From Novosphingobium sp. Gsoil 351 (GTDB lineage Bacteria > Pseudomonadota > Alphaproteobacteria > Sphingomonadales > Sphingomonadaceae): DNA of 64,000 bases. Every line of letters begins with the position of its first letter. Position 1 is the first letter of the stretch. Location of the stretch: NCBI RefSeq assembly GCF_009707465.1, contig NZ_CP046120.1, forward strand, positions 2,385,501-2,449,500, in the 5' to 3' direction. Made by a program: the position numbers and the translations under genes. This document shows, one piece after another, positions 39,058-48,830 of this stretch. The notes beneath the pieces were generated by a model that saw only the letters and a list, made by a program, of their open reading frames with translations, made no database searches and had not been told where the DNA came from.

Positions 39058-40425
39058 CTAGCGCCGCTTCTTGTCCTTCTCAATCGCGGCGCGCGCCTGA
39101 AACGCAATGTCCTGCGCGCGAAGCCAGTCCGCAGAGCCTTTGGGCAGCGTCGCCTGGGCGGCCTGCGCGCTGATCAGCGCGAGCGGCATCTGCTGGCTGA
39201 GCACCTGCTGCTCGGCGCTGGCGAGCCGGGCGCGTGGGGTGTCGCCGGCCGATTCATAGACGACGCCGAGCTGATACCAGGCGAACGGGTTGTCGCGATC
39301 GCGCGCCACCGCGGCCTTGAGCACGCGCTCGGCCTCGGCAAAATTGGCTTTGTCCTCGGTGGCGATCAGCGCGTGGCCGAAGCTGGTGGCGATCAGCGGC
39401 TGGTTGCCCGTGAGCTGGGTCGCCCTGCGCAGCGGCTCGAGCGCTTCGCGCGGCCTGCCAGATTCGAGCAGGATCTGACCCTTGATCTCGAGGAAATAGG
39501 GGTTGGCCGGTTCTTCGGCGAGCAAGGCGTCGGTCTCGGCGGTGGCCTTGTCCATAAGCGCTTCCTTGTGAAAGGCATAGGCTCTGGCATAGCGCGCGGG
39601 TTCAGACTTGACGGTTTCAGGATAGGCTTGGAGCGTCGCGGAAGGCTCGGCGAGGTAGCCGTACAGCTTGGCCTTGACCAACTGGAAGCGGCGCTCGAGC
39701 TCGCGGTCGTCGGGCTTCTTCCACGCCGGGTCCGCCGCGTAGGTTTCGGTCAGGCGGGCGATGCGGTCGCCCGAGGAGGGGTGCGTGCTGAAGAAGGCAT
39801 CCTCGTCGCTGGGCGAATAGCCATAGCGGAATTCCTGGTTCTGCAGGGTCTTGAAGAATTCCAAGCTGCCATGGCCGGATATGCCCGCCTTCGACAGATA
39901 GCTCGCCCCTGCGGCATCGGCGGCTGATTCCTGGGTGCGGCTGAACGACAGATACTTTCCCAGCGCCGCCTGCTGGCCGGCGGCCATCACACCCATCGCC
40001 GCCGCGCCCGCGCCGGCGACCGCGGCAGCGACGCCGAGCAGCATCGACAACAGCGAGATCGACGTCGCGGCCTTGGCTCCGTCGCCGATCGCGATCGCGT
40101 GGCCGCCGGTGACGTGGCCGAGTTCGTGCGCGATCACGCCCTGGACCTGGTTGGCCGACGTCGCCGCGTTGATCAGGCCGGAATTGACATAGACCGCCTG
40201 GCCCCCTGCGACGAACGCGTTGATCGAAGGATCGTTGATGAGGACGATGTCGACATTGGCGGGATCGAGCCCGGCGGCCTTGATCAGCGGCGCGGACATG
40301 TCGCGGAACAAGGCTTCGGTTTCGGCATCGCGCAGGATCGATTGCGCCGCGGCGCTTTGCAGGGTTAGCGCGGCGGCGACTACCGTAGCCGAAAGACGCA
40401 AAAAAGCGGAGGAACGGCGGATCAT
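39058..40425 (-). CDS. M48-family metalloprotease with TPR repeats (BepA/YfgC type)
   Basis: 455 residues. A signal peptide (MIRRSSAFLRLSATVVAAAL...) is followed by an M48 domain with HELGH (H100, E101, H104) and third ligand E in RTQESAADAAG, then tetratricopeptide repeats to the C-terminus. The layout matches BepA/YfgC, which degrades or assists LptD and BAM substrates in the periplasm. In tandem with the DsbA-like and M48-PDZ genes. Confidence 0.9.
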   Translation of the reverse strand: MIRRSSAFLRLSATVVAAALTLQSAAAQSILRDAETEALFRDMSAPLIKAAGLDPANVDIVLINDPSINAFVAGGQAVYVNSGLINAATSANQVQGVIAHELGHVTGGHAIAIGDGAKAATSISLLSMLLGVAAAVAGAGAAAMGVMAAGQQAALGKYLSFSRTQESAADAAGASYLSKAGISGHGSLEFFKTLQNQEFRYGYSPSDEDAFFSTHPSSGDRIARLTETYAADPAWKKPDDRELERRFQLVKAKLYGYLAEPSATLQAYPETVKSEPARYARAYAFHKEALMDKATAETDALLAEEPANPYFLEIKGQILLESGRPREALEPLRRATQLTGNQPLIATSFGHALIATEDKANFAEAERVLKAAVARDRDNPFAWYQLGVVYESAGDTPRARLASAEQQVLSQQMPLALISAQAAQATLPKGSADWLRAQDIAFQARAAIEKDKKRR

Positions 40426-40437
40426 TTTCAGCGGGGG

Positions 40438-41406
<969 letters not shown>

Positions 41407-41450
41407 CGCGCGGCCATAGCGCGGAGTTGGCGGCGCGTCTTGCGCTGGTT

Positions 41451-42938
41451 TCAGGCGACCAACTTCCTCGCCGCGCGTTCGAGCAGGCCGACGTCTTCGG
41501 GCACTTCGCCGATCACCACCACTTCGCCCGAAGGCAGGCGGCGGGCGACCAGCAGGGTGAATTCCTGGCCCTCGGCGGCCAGATCGGCGAGCGCGACGGC
41601 ATCCAGCTTGCGCAGCTTGCGCGCGAGCGTTTCACGCGGCGCCTCGCGCGGTTCGAGCGACTTGCCGCTGGCCTGCTTGCGCCAGCGCCGCTCTTCGTTG
41701 ACCACGCCCTTGAGTCCCCCCGGCGCCGCCGAGAGGAACGCGCCCAGCGAGCCGCGGGCGATGCCGACGCGATGCGCCTGGTCGAGCGCCGCGGCGAATT
41801 CGGTCAGGCGGGTCTTGTCGTAATCGGCGCCGAACACGAGCTTGACCACCGGCGTCATCGGCGCGCGGTCCTGCATCGTCAGGCCGGCATCCGCGACGAG
41901 TTCGTGGAAACCTTCGGGTTCGGCCTGCGCCGCCAGGCTGAAGTCATAGGCTCGCCCGATCGCGGCATAGAGCGCGCTGCGGGTGCGATCCTCGCTCGAA
42001 CAGGCGACCAGCGCCATTTCGCGAGCCGAGGCGAGCCAGTCGGCCAGGCCCATGTCCGCTTCGGCTTCGGCCTCGGCGAGCTCGGTCAGTTCGAAGGTAT
42101 CGTCCTCAGGCTCGGCGTACGGTGGGTTTACACCGAAGGCCGGCTCGGGCCACGCGACGCTGCTCGGCCCCTCGCGCGCGATCAACGCACCCAGATCGAG
42201 CACGGCGTCGGCGTCGTGATCGATCCCGGCCGCCGCAAGCGGATCGCCGGCCAGGGCGGGCGTGCCGTGCAGCGCGACCGGGGCGTCCGCCCAGTCGGTC
42301 ATCTCGTCGTCGCGGCGCGCCACCGGTTCTCCGGCTGCCGCTTCCAATGCTTGATCGATCTCGAGCATCAACTCGTCGGTGTCGATCTGGTCGGGCAGCT
42401 CCTTCCAGTTGATCACCCCATAGATGAAGTCGATCGTGTCGTCGTCGCTCGAGAACGGCAGCAGAATGCCGCGATACAGGATCGTCTGGCCGCGCTGGTT
42501 GACGAATTCGGCCTCGAACCCGATCGGCGCCTGGTTGGCGATGATCTGCATGTAATGGTCGGTGATCCGGCTGAGCAGCGAACGGCTCGGAACGTCGGAG
42601 AGGGCACGGATTTCGCCGTTGGTGCCGCACTCGCGCGCCAGGCTTGCGCCCAGGAACTGGACCGCGGGATCTTCGATGCCCGAAGTGAAGTCGAGCAGCA
42701 CCGAATAGGGCCCGAAATCGGGTAGGTTTGCGGGATCGAGGTCCTCGATCGACGGAAAGTTGCGATCGGCAAGCAGGCTGGCCCAGTGGTTATACGCGCG
42801 CACCTGCATCCGGCGCTCGTCCTGGCCGACCGGGGACGGCGCGGGGCCGAGATCCTCGGTCGCGGGGGGAATTTGGGCAGAGTCGGCGAAATCGGTCGGC
42901 TCGTAAGCCTCTTCCGGCCATCCGCGAAACGTGTCCAT
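41451..42938 (-). CDS. PAS-domain protein (PAS_5 type)
   Basis: 495 residues. A PAS_5-like domain at about 45-180 (YNHWASLLADRNFPSIEDLDP ... FDFTSG-like and VNQRGQTILYRGILLPFS) is followed by a linker and an unassigned 220-residue C-terminal part rich in Ala, Glu and Leu, ending with VVVIGEVPEDVGLL. No kinase or DNA-binding domain is clear. May be a cytosolic sensor with an unknown output. Start ATG 42938 rather than the longer frame, which lacks a ribosome site. Confidence 0.72.
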   Translation of the reverse strand: MDTFRGWPEEAYEPTDFADSAQIPPATEDLGPAPSPVGQDERRMQVRAYNHWASLLADRNFPSIEDLDPANLPDFGPYSVLLDFTSGIEDPAVQFLGASLARECGTNGEIRALSDVPSRSLLSRITDHYMQIIANQAPIGFEAEFVNQRGQTILYRGILLPFSSDDDTIDFIYGVINWKELPDQIDTDELMLEIDQALEAAAGEPVARRDDEMTDWADAPVALHGTPALAGDPLAAAGIDHDADAVLDLGALIAREGPSSVAWPEPAFGVNPPYAEPEDDTFELTELAEAEAEADMGLADWLASAREMALVACSSEDRTRSALYAAIGRAYDFSLAAQAEPEGFHELVADAGLTMQDRAPMTPVVKLVFGADYDKTRLTEFAAALDQAHRVGIARGSLGAFLSAAPGGLKGVVNEERRWRKQASGKSLEPREAPRETLARKLRKLDAVALADLAAEGQEFTLLVARRLPSGEVVVIGEVPEDVGLLERAARKLVA

Positions 42939-43029
42939 GCGATCGTGCCCCCGTTGGTCTTGCCGCAGGTTGTGGCGCAACGTGGTAAAAGAAGGATTAA
43001 GTCGCGCCGCAACTTTCAACAGGGTTCAC

Positions 43030-44334
43030 CTAGCCGGGTGGCGCGGCCGCGGCGGGCTGGGTGGTCGCTGACTGGTCCAGACGACCTTCGTCGCGGGTGG
43101 GCATCGGCGCGATACGGCGCATCACGATCAGGCTCAGCGCAAGCCAGGCAGCGGCGGCGTGGAGCGCGAACGGCAGCCCGCGAACGTCGGCCAGCCAACC
43201 CCACATCCACGCCCCCAGCGCCATCCCGCCGAACGTCACCGCCTGATAGAGCGACAGGCAGCGCCCCAGGATCGTTTCGGGCGAGCGCAGCTGCATCGCC
43301 ACGTTGAGGCTGGTCATCGCCGCGACCCAGCCGGCCCCGGCGATAAACGTCGCGGGCAGCGCGGCGGCAAGGTTGCCCGCGAGCGATATCCCGAGCTGGG
43401 CGGCGATGAACGCCAGCGTGGCGAGCGTGACCACGGTTTCGGCACCGAACCGCCGCCGCCACTTGCTGACCCACAGCGCGACCGTCACCGACCCAAATCC
43501 GAACGCGCCCAGCATCAGCCCATAGTCGATCTCGGTCCCGTGGAGCCGGTCGCGCGCGATGGAGGGAAGCAGCGCCTGATAGCCCGCCACGCCGAAGCCG
43601 ATGACTGCGCCGCGCAGCAGGACTTTGCGCACCGGGGGCGAGCGGCTGCACCACGCGATCCCTTGCGCGATCGAGGCCAGCATCGGCCCGCGCGCCGGAT
43701 TGAAGCGCGGCGGCTTCCACCGTGACAGCGCCACGATCATCCCCAGATAGCTGACCGCGTTGATCAGGAACGCCAGTTCGACGCTCCAGATCGAGATCAG
43801 TACGCCACCCAACGCCGGACCCACGCTGCGCGCGAGGTTGAACGACAGCGCGCCGAGCGAGATCGCCTGGGGCAGGTCCTCGGGGGCGACCTGCGCCCGA
43901 ACGGAGGCCTGCCAGGCGGGTCCGTTGAGCGCGGTGCCAGTGCCCACCGCAAGGGTCAGCGCGATCAGCGCGAGCGGGCCGATGGCCCCGGCATAGGTCA
44001 GCACCGCGAGCAGCGCTGAAACCAGCAGCATTCCGCTCTGCGCGGCGAGCATCACCAGGCGGCGGTCGTAATTGTCCGCGATCGCTCCGGCGAACAGCCC
44101 GAACAGCATGATCGGGATCGTCGCGGAAGCCTGGACCAGCGCGATAAGCAGGTGGCTGCGGGTCAGTTCGGTCATAAGCCAGGCTGCGCCGACCGACTGG
44201 ATCATCGAACCGATGTTGGAGAACAGGTTGGCGGTCCAGATCGCACGGAATGCCGGGTGGCGGAACGGGGCGAGCGGTTCGCCCGGGGCCATCAGGCGCG
44301 CGCGCAAGCCTGCTTCACGGTCGGCGTCGGACAT
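43030..44334 (-). CDS. MFS transporter (EntS/MFS_3 type)
   Basis: 434 residues with about 12 hydrophobic helices. The FRHPAFRAIWTANLFSNIGSM and ADNYDRRLVMLAAQSGML blocks fit the EntS-like MFS_3 group of exporters. The frame is intact and ends at 43030. The tail is Ala/Pro/Gln-rich. Substrate unknown; some members export siderophores or drugs. The next gene upstream (DUF2141) ends only 4 bases before its start. Confidence 0.88.
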   Translation of the reverse strand: MSDADREAGLRARLMAPGEPLAPFRHPAFRAIWTANLFSNIGSMIQSVGAAWLMTELTRSHLLIALVQASATIPIMLFGLFAGAIADNYDRRLVMLAAQSGMLLVSALLAVLTYAGAIGPLALIALTLAVGTGTALNGPAWQASVRAQVAPEDLPQAISLGALSFNLARSVGPALGGVLISIWSVELAFLINAVSYLGMIVALSRWKPPRFNPARGPMLASIAQGIAWCSRSPPVRKVLLRGAVIGFGVAGYQALLPSIARDRLHGTEIDYGLMLGAFGFGSVTVALWVSKWRRRFGAETVVTLATLAFIAAQLGISLAGNLAAALPATFIAGAGWVAAMTSLNVAMQLRSPETILGRCLSLYQAVTFGGMALGAWMWGWLADVRGLPFALHAAAAWLALSLIVMRRIAPMPTRDEGRLDQSATTQPAAAAPPG

Positions 44335-44337
44335 CGC

Positions 44338-44775
44338 CTAAAATACGTAGCGCATGCGGATCGGTATGCTGACCGGTTCGGCGCCGACGTCGAACGCAGC
44401 GGCGGCGAACTTGGGCGGCCCAAACGGCGCGGCGGCATCGCGGGAGAAGCCGAAGCCCTCGCGCGGGATGAACAGCGCCATGTCGGCCTTCCCGTTGCCG
44501 TTCGCGTCGTCGAGCAGGGCCACGGCATAGCGGCCCGGCGGGACCGCGGCGAACCGCAGCGTCGCCGCCTCGCGCGAGGGCACTGCCAGCTTGCGGGCGG
44601 CCGGATCGCGCGTGCAATCGGGAAAACTCTTGGCGCGCGCGGTCAGGCAGGCGAGCACCTGCCCCTTGGCCGAGCGCAGTCCGCTGATCTCGACCACGAC
44701 GGTGCCGCCGGGCGCGGGTGCCGTGCCGATCAGGCTGGCGGTCAGCGAAACAAGGCCGAGCTTGCCCAGCTTCAT
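44338..44775 (-). CDS. DUF2141-domain exported protein
   Basis: 145 residues with a signal peptide (MKLGKLGLVSLTASLIGTAP). The mature part fits DUF2141: VVVEISGLRSAKGQVLACL, AVPPGRYAVALLDDANGNGKAD and GFGFSRDAAAPFGPPKF. Predicted periplasmic or surface beta-sandwich. It overlaps the hydroxylase-like gene upstream by 4 bases. In sphingomonads DUF2141 genes frequently sit beside sterol desaturase-like genes. Confidence 0.88.
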   Translation of the reverse strand: MKLGKLGLVSLTASLIGTAPAPGGTVVVEISGLRSAKGQVLACLTARAKSFPDCTRDPAARKLAVPSREAATLRFAAVPPGRYAVALLDDANGNGKADMALFIPREGFGFSRDAAAPFGPPKFAAAAFDVGAEPVSIPIRMRYVF

Positions 44776-45482
44776 GCGGCCGCGAGCCCGCGATCGGTGC
44801 CGCAAAGCCGGTCCCAGTGACGGAAGTAGAGCCCGTAGTTGCAGCGATACTGGTCGTGATGGCGCTGGTGGTGGCTGGCGGTGATCAACCATCCCCCGGG
44901 GCGCGATGCCACCAGGGCGCGCGGGAAGATTTCCCAGCCCATATGGTTGGTCACGCCCATCACGGTCATGGTCAGCAGCACCAGCCCGAGCACCCCGGCG
45001 TGGATCGGCACCAACAGGACGAGCGCCGGGATCACCACCGCGCCGCTCAGCGCTTCGAGCGGATGAAAGCTCATCGCCGCCCATGCGGTTGGCGGGCGGC
45101 TCGCGTGATGGACCGCGTGGACCATACGGAACGGCGCGGGACGGTGCATCCAGCGGTGGGTCCAATAGAACCATGCGTCGTGCAGGACGAGGTAGACGAG
45201 GAAAGAGCCGGGCAGCCACCATAGCGGGTACGTTTGCGGATCCGTGTAGATGCGGGTCCAGCCGCGGTTCTGCCAGCCCCAGGCGACGATACCCGCGGGC
45301 ACGCCATAGATCGCCGCCGAAGCCAGGCTCCAGCCGATCTCGCGCTGCATCTGCGGGACGAGTCCGGCGTAAAAACCGGGCTTCACCCGCGCGGTCAGCC
45401 AGGCGAACAGTCCGCTGCTGGCGAAGTAGCGCAGGCAGACGATGACGGTCATCGCCAGGGCCGAGAGAAGCGGCGAGGTCAT
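44772..45482 (-). CDS. Sterol desaturase / fatty acid hydroxylase family protein
   Basis: 236-residue membrane di-iron enzyme. The histidine clusters are HDAWFYWTHRWMH (HxxxH-like), HAVHHASRPP and ASHHQRHHDQY. About four membrane helices. Distinct from the homologue at 4994. Substrate not predictable: lipid, carotenoid or sterol. ATG 45482 (MTSPLLSALAM) is chosen over further upstream start codons that run through short repeats (GACCACATG). Co-transcribed with DUF2141 and MFS genes. Confidence 0.86.
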   Translation of the reverse strand: MTSPLLSALAMTVIVCLRYFASSGLFAWLTARVKPGFYAGLVPQMQREIGWSLASAAIYGVPAGIVAWGWQNRGWTRIYTDPQTYPLWWLPGSFLVYLVLHDAWFYWTHRWMHRPAPFRMVHAVHHASRPPTAWAAMSFHPLEALSGAVVIPALVLLVPIHAGVLGLVLLTMTVMGVTNHMGWEIFPRALVASRPGGWLITASHHQRHHDQYRCNYGLYFRHWDRLCGTDRGLAAA

Positions 45483-45691
45483 CCGCCAGCGCCGCGCCGT
45501 CGTGGACCGGGTCGACCACATGGACCACATGGACCACTGTCCCGGGGTAAAAAAACCATCGGGAAACTGCGCCGGTCAGGGCGAAGCACGAGCGCCTGTC
45601 GCTTGTCGGCAGCGAAAAGTGTCGGGGCGGGCATGACGGATGCTATGCCAAGCCCGCCCCCGGTAGGACAGCGCAAAAGTGCGCCAAGCGA

Positions 45692-47022
45692 TCACCCAGC
45701 CCGGCGGGTATGCACCTTCACCCCGGCAGGCCGCTTAGGCCCGCGCGGGTGGAAGCGACGCGGCGGGGCGCCGTCGCCCCGCGGTTCGCCGTGGCGCTGG
45801 CTGTTGCCGTGGCCATGACGCGGTGCCGCGTCCTCGCGGCGCTGGGCGGCGGGAGCAGGCAGCTTGGCCGCGGCCTCGCGGAAGCCTTCGGGCAGCGGCA
45901 ACGGCATGAGCTTGACCTGGGTCAGCCGCTCGATGTCCTTCAGGAAGCCCTTCTCGTCGGGCGCGACGAAGCTGATCGCGATGCCGTCGGCACCCGCCCG
46001 CGCGGTCCGCCCGATGCGGTGGACGTATTGCTCGGAAACGTTGGGCAGCTCGAAGTTGAACACGTGGCTGACGCCGGAGACATCGATGCCGCGCGCCGCG
46101 ATGTCGGTCGCGATCAGGACGCGGCACGAACCCTGGCGGAACGCCTCGAGCGCGGCGGTACGCTGCGCCTGGCTCTTGTTGCCGTGGATCGCGGCGGCCT
46201 TGACCCCGGCGCTCGTCAGATGGCGGACGATGCGGTCGGCGCCGTGCTTGGTCCGGCTGAACACCAGCGCGCGTTCGAGCGTGCCGTCATTGGTCAGCGC
46301 CTGGAGCCGCAAGCTGAGCAGCGCCTGCTTCTCGGCCTGGTTGACGAAAGTGACGAACTGCTCGACCCGCTCGGCAGTGGTCGCCTGCGGGGCGACTTCG
46401 ACACGCACCGGGTTGTCGATGAACTGGCGGCCGAGGTCGGCGATCGCCTTGGGCATCGTTGCCGAGAAGAACAGGCTCTGACGTTTGGCCGGGAGCATCG
46501 CCGCAACCCGCTTGAGTGCGTGGATGAAGCCCAGGTCCATCATCTGATCGGCTTCGTCGAGCACGAAAATCTCGACATGGCGCAACGTCAGCGCGCGCTG
46601 GTCGATCAGGTCGAGCAGGCGGCCCGGGGTGGCGACGAGCACGTCGGTGCCCTGGACCAGCCGCCGCGCCTGCTTGCCGACGGGGACGCCGCCGAACACG
46701 CAATCGACCTGAAGGTTCAGGTAGCGGGCATAGCCCTGCATGTTGTCCGCGATCTGCGCGGCGAGCTCACGCGTCGGCGAGAGCACCAGCATCCTGCAGG
46801 CGGCAGGCTTGCGCGGCATCGTGTTGGCGGCGAGGCGGTGCAACGACGGCAGCGCGAACGCCGCGGTCTTGCCGGTGCCGGTCTGGGCTATGCCCAAAGG
46901 TCGCGGCCCGCGAGCAGCGCCGGGATCGCCTGGCTCTGGATCGGGGTGGGATCGGTATAGCCCTTGGCCGCCAGCGCGCGCTGGATCGGCTCGGCAAGGC
47001 CAAGATCGGTGAAATAGGTCAT
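45692..47022 (-). CDS. DEAD-box RNA helicase (RhlE-like), frameshifted as read
   Basis: ATP-dependent RNA helicase. From ATG 47022 the first frame reads [19 protein letters not shown] with the Q-motif [21 protein letters not shown], then breaks. The second frame continues [17 protein letters not shown] (motif I), PTRELA, TPGR, DEAD ([13 protein letters not shown]), SAT and HRIGRTAR. The shift is at three A on the plus strand (46896-46898): one more base would give [15 protein letters not shown]. The C-terminal tail is basic, with Arg, Gly, Pro and His. Full helicase otherwise, so a sequencing indel is most likely. Confidence 0.88.
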
Positions 47023-47328
47023 TGAAAAATACTCGTAAGGGAGCGGGCGCATGCCATGCAGCCGGAATCGGCCACGCACGCGAACGCGAGGTGTCGTTCG
47101 ATGCGACCCTGCGTGAAGAAGGAAGCTTCTGCGATGCGGCCGTAGGCCCGAAGCGGATCTGGCGATGTGTCCCGCCGACCTCACGCTGCTTCGGATTGCG
47201 GGGGATTTGGTGGTCCGCCCGCCGATCGCTGGGGCCGCATATAGGTGCATTGCAGCAAAACGCAAGAAAATTGCGTGCGCCGGGCCCTGGCTTGATCCGG
47301 GCGGGCGGCCCAGCCACAGTGGACCGCG
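47023..47328. other. 306-base intergenic region upstream of the helicase
   Basis: Between the divergent DEAD-box helicase and the DUF1289 gene. No coding potential judged real. It probably holds both promoters and a helicase leader, as is common for cold-induced DEAD-box genes, but no element was recognised. Confidence 0.55.
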
Positions 47329-47517
47329 ATGAACGACGACCCGCCCAGCCCCTGCACAGGCGTGTGCCGGATCGACGCCGGCGCCGATTGGTGCTCGGGT
47401 TGCCGCCGCACGCTCGACGAGATCGCGGCATGGCCGAGCGCTCGCGCCGCGTTCAAGCGCGACGTGCTGGCGCGGTTGGCGACGCGTGCTTGCGCGCCGG
47501 TCCCGGGAGGAGAATAG
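47329..47517 (+). CDS. DUF1289-domain small zinc-ribbon-like protein
   Basis: 62 residues. [31 protein letters not shown] has the four-cysteine pattern C-x3-C...C-x2-C of DUF1289, followed by the conserved (E/D)I..W. Probably a small metal-binding cytosolic protein. Seven bases before the M20 gene, likely co-transcribed. Confidence 0.88.
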   Translation: MNDDPPSPCTGVCRIDAGADWCSGCRRTLDEIAAWPSARAAFKRDVLARLATRACAPVPGGE

Positions 47518-47523
47518 CAGGGC

Positions 47524-48828
47524 ATGACCTTACGCCCGTTCGCTTCGCTCGCCCTCGTCCTCGCCACCCCCGCAATCGCGGCGCCGCCGACGCCCACCGA
47601 GCGGACGATGGTCGCCACCGTCGACGCCGAGCAAGCGCGCACCCTGGCGCTGCTCGAAAGGGCGGTAAACCAGAACAGCGGAACGCGGAACCTGGCGGGC
47701 GTGAAGGCAGTCCACGACATTTTCGCGCCCGAATTCGCCGCGCTGGGCTTCGCGGTACGCTGGGTGCCGCAGGACTCGGTCGGCCGGGCCGGGCATGTGA
47801 TCGCCACGCATAAGGGCAAGCCGGGGCGCAAGCGGCTGCTGTTGATCGGCCATCTCGATACGGTGTTCGAGCCCGATTCCAGCTTCCTCATGTTCGAGCG
47901 CATCGACGCCGAGCACGCTCGTGGACCCGGCGTGGCCGACGACAAGGGCGGCGACGTCACGATGATCGCGGCGCTGCGGGCGATGGCCAAGGCGGGCACG
48001 CTCAAGGATGCGAACATCGAGGCGGTGCTGACCGGCGACGAAGAGGAAGCCGGCCTGCCCCTCGATGCCGCGCGCGCCGATCTGGTCGCTGCGGGCCGGC
48101 GCGCCGACGTCGCGCTCGATTTCGAGGGGCTGGCGCGCGATGGCGGGCGCGACATGGGCTCGGTCGCGCGGCGCTCGGCGGGCAACTGGACGGTCACGGT
48201 CAGCGCGAAAAGCGGCCACAGCAGCGGGGTGTTCTCCGAATTCGCGGGCGACGGCGCGGTCTATGCGCTCGCCCGCATCCTCGCCGCGTTCCGCGCCGAG
48301 CTGCCCGAACCCAACCTGACCTTCAACGCCGGGCTGATCGCGGGCGGGGCGACCGCCGCGCTCGGCGCCGACGAAGCCCGCGCCGAGGCGACGGGCAAGA
48401 CCAACATCATCCCCGCGGCCGCGGTCGCGCGCGGCGATCTGCGCGCGCTAAGCCCCGATCAGATCGCCCGCGCCGAAGCCAGGATGCGGGCGATTGTCGC
48501 GCGCGACTATCCGGGCGCAAAGGCCGAGCTGACGTTCGACAACAAGTACCCGCCGATGGCCCCGACCCCGGGCAATCGCGTGCTCCTTGCCCGGCTCAAC
48601 GCGGTCAACGCCACGCTCGGGCTGGAGCCGATGGGCGAACTCGACCCGCTCAAGCGCGGCGCGGGCGACATCAGCTTCGTCGCGGCCGACGTCGACAGCC
48701 TCGCCGGGCTCGGCCCCGCCAGCGAGGGCGATCACACCCCGCGCGAGACGGTCGACATTCCCAGCATCTGGAAGCAGGCCAAGCGCGCCGCGCTGCTGAT
48801 GAGTCGGCTGGCGGCGGAGAAACGCTAG
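47524..48828 (+). CDS. M20-family exported metallopeptidase (carboxypeptidase G2-like)
   Basis: 434 residues with a signal peptide ([22 protein letters not shown]). Zinc-site motifs: LIGHLDTVF (His, Asp), [12 protein letters not shown] (bridging Asp), GDEEEAG (Glu), and the C-terminal EGDHTPRE with the last His. A lid domain lies between. Similar to glutamate carboxypeptidases that remove C-terminal Glu or related residues. Convergent with the c-di-GMP protein gene, 2 bases apart. Confidence 0.92.
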   Translation: MTLRPFASLALVLATPAIAAPPTPTERTMVATVDAEQARTLALLERAVNQNSGTRNLAGVKAVHDIFAPEFAALGFAVRWVPQDSVGRAGHVIATHKGKPGRKRLLLIGHLDTVFEPDSSFLMFERIDAEHARGPGVADDKGGDVTMIAALRAMAKAGTLKDANIEAVLTGDEEEAGLPLDAARADLVAAGRRADVALDFEGLARDGGRDMGSVARRSAGNWTVTVSAKSGHSSGVFSEFAGDGAVYALARILAAFRAELPEPNLTFNAGLIAGGATAALGADEARAEATGKTNIIPAAAVARGDLRALSPDQIARAEARMRAIVARDYPGAKAELTFDNKYPPMAPTPGNRVLLARLNAVNATLGLEPMGELDPLKRGAGDISFVAADVDSLAGLGPASEGDHTPRETVDIPSIWKQAKRAALLMSRLAAEKR

Positions 48829-48830
48829 GT

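Noticed and set aside
45516..45540. Short tandem repeat of GACCACATG near the second hydroxylase gene
   Set aside because: Only about two and a half copies; no sign of function, and it lies upstream of the chosen start.
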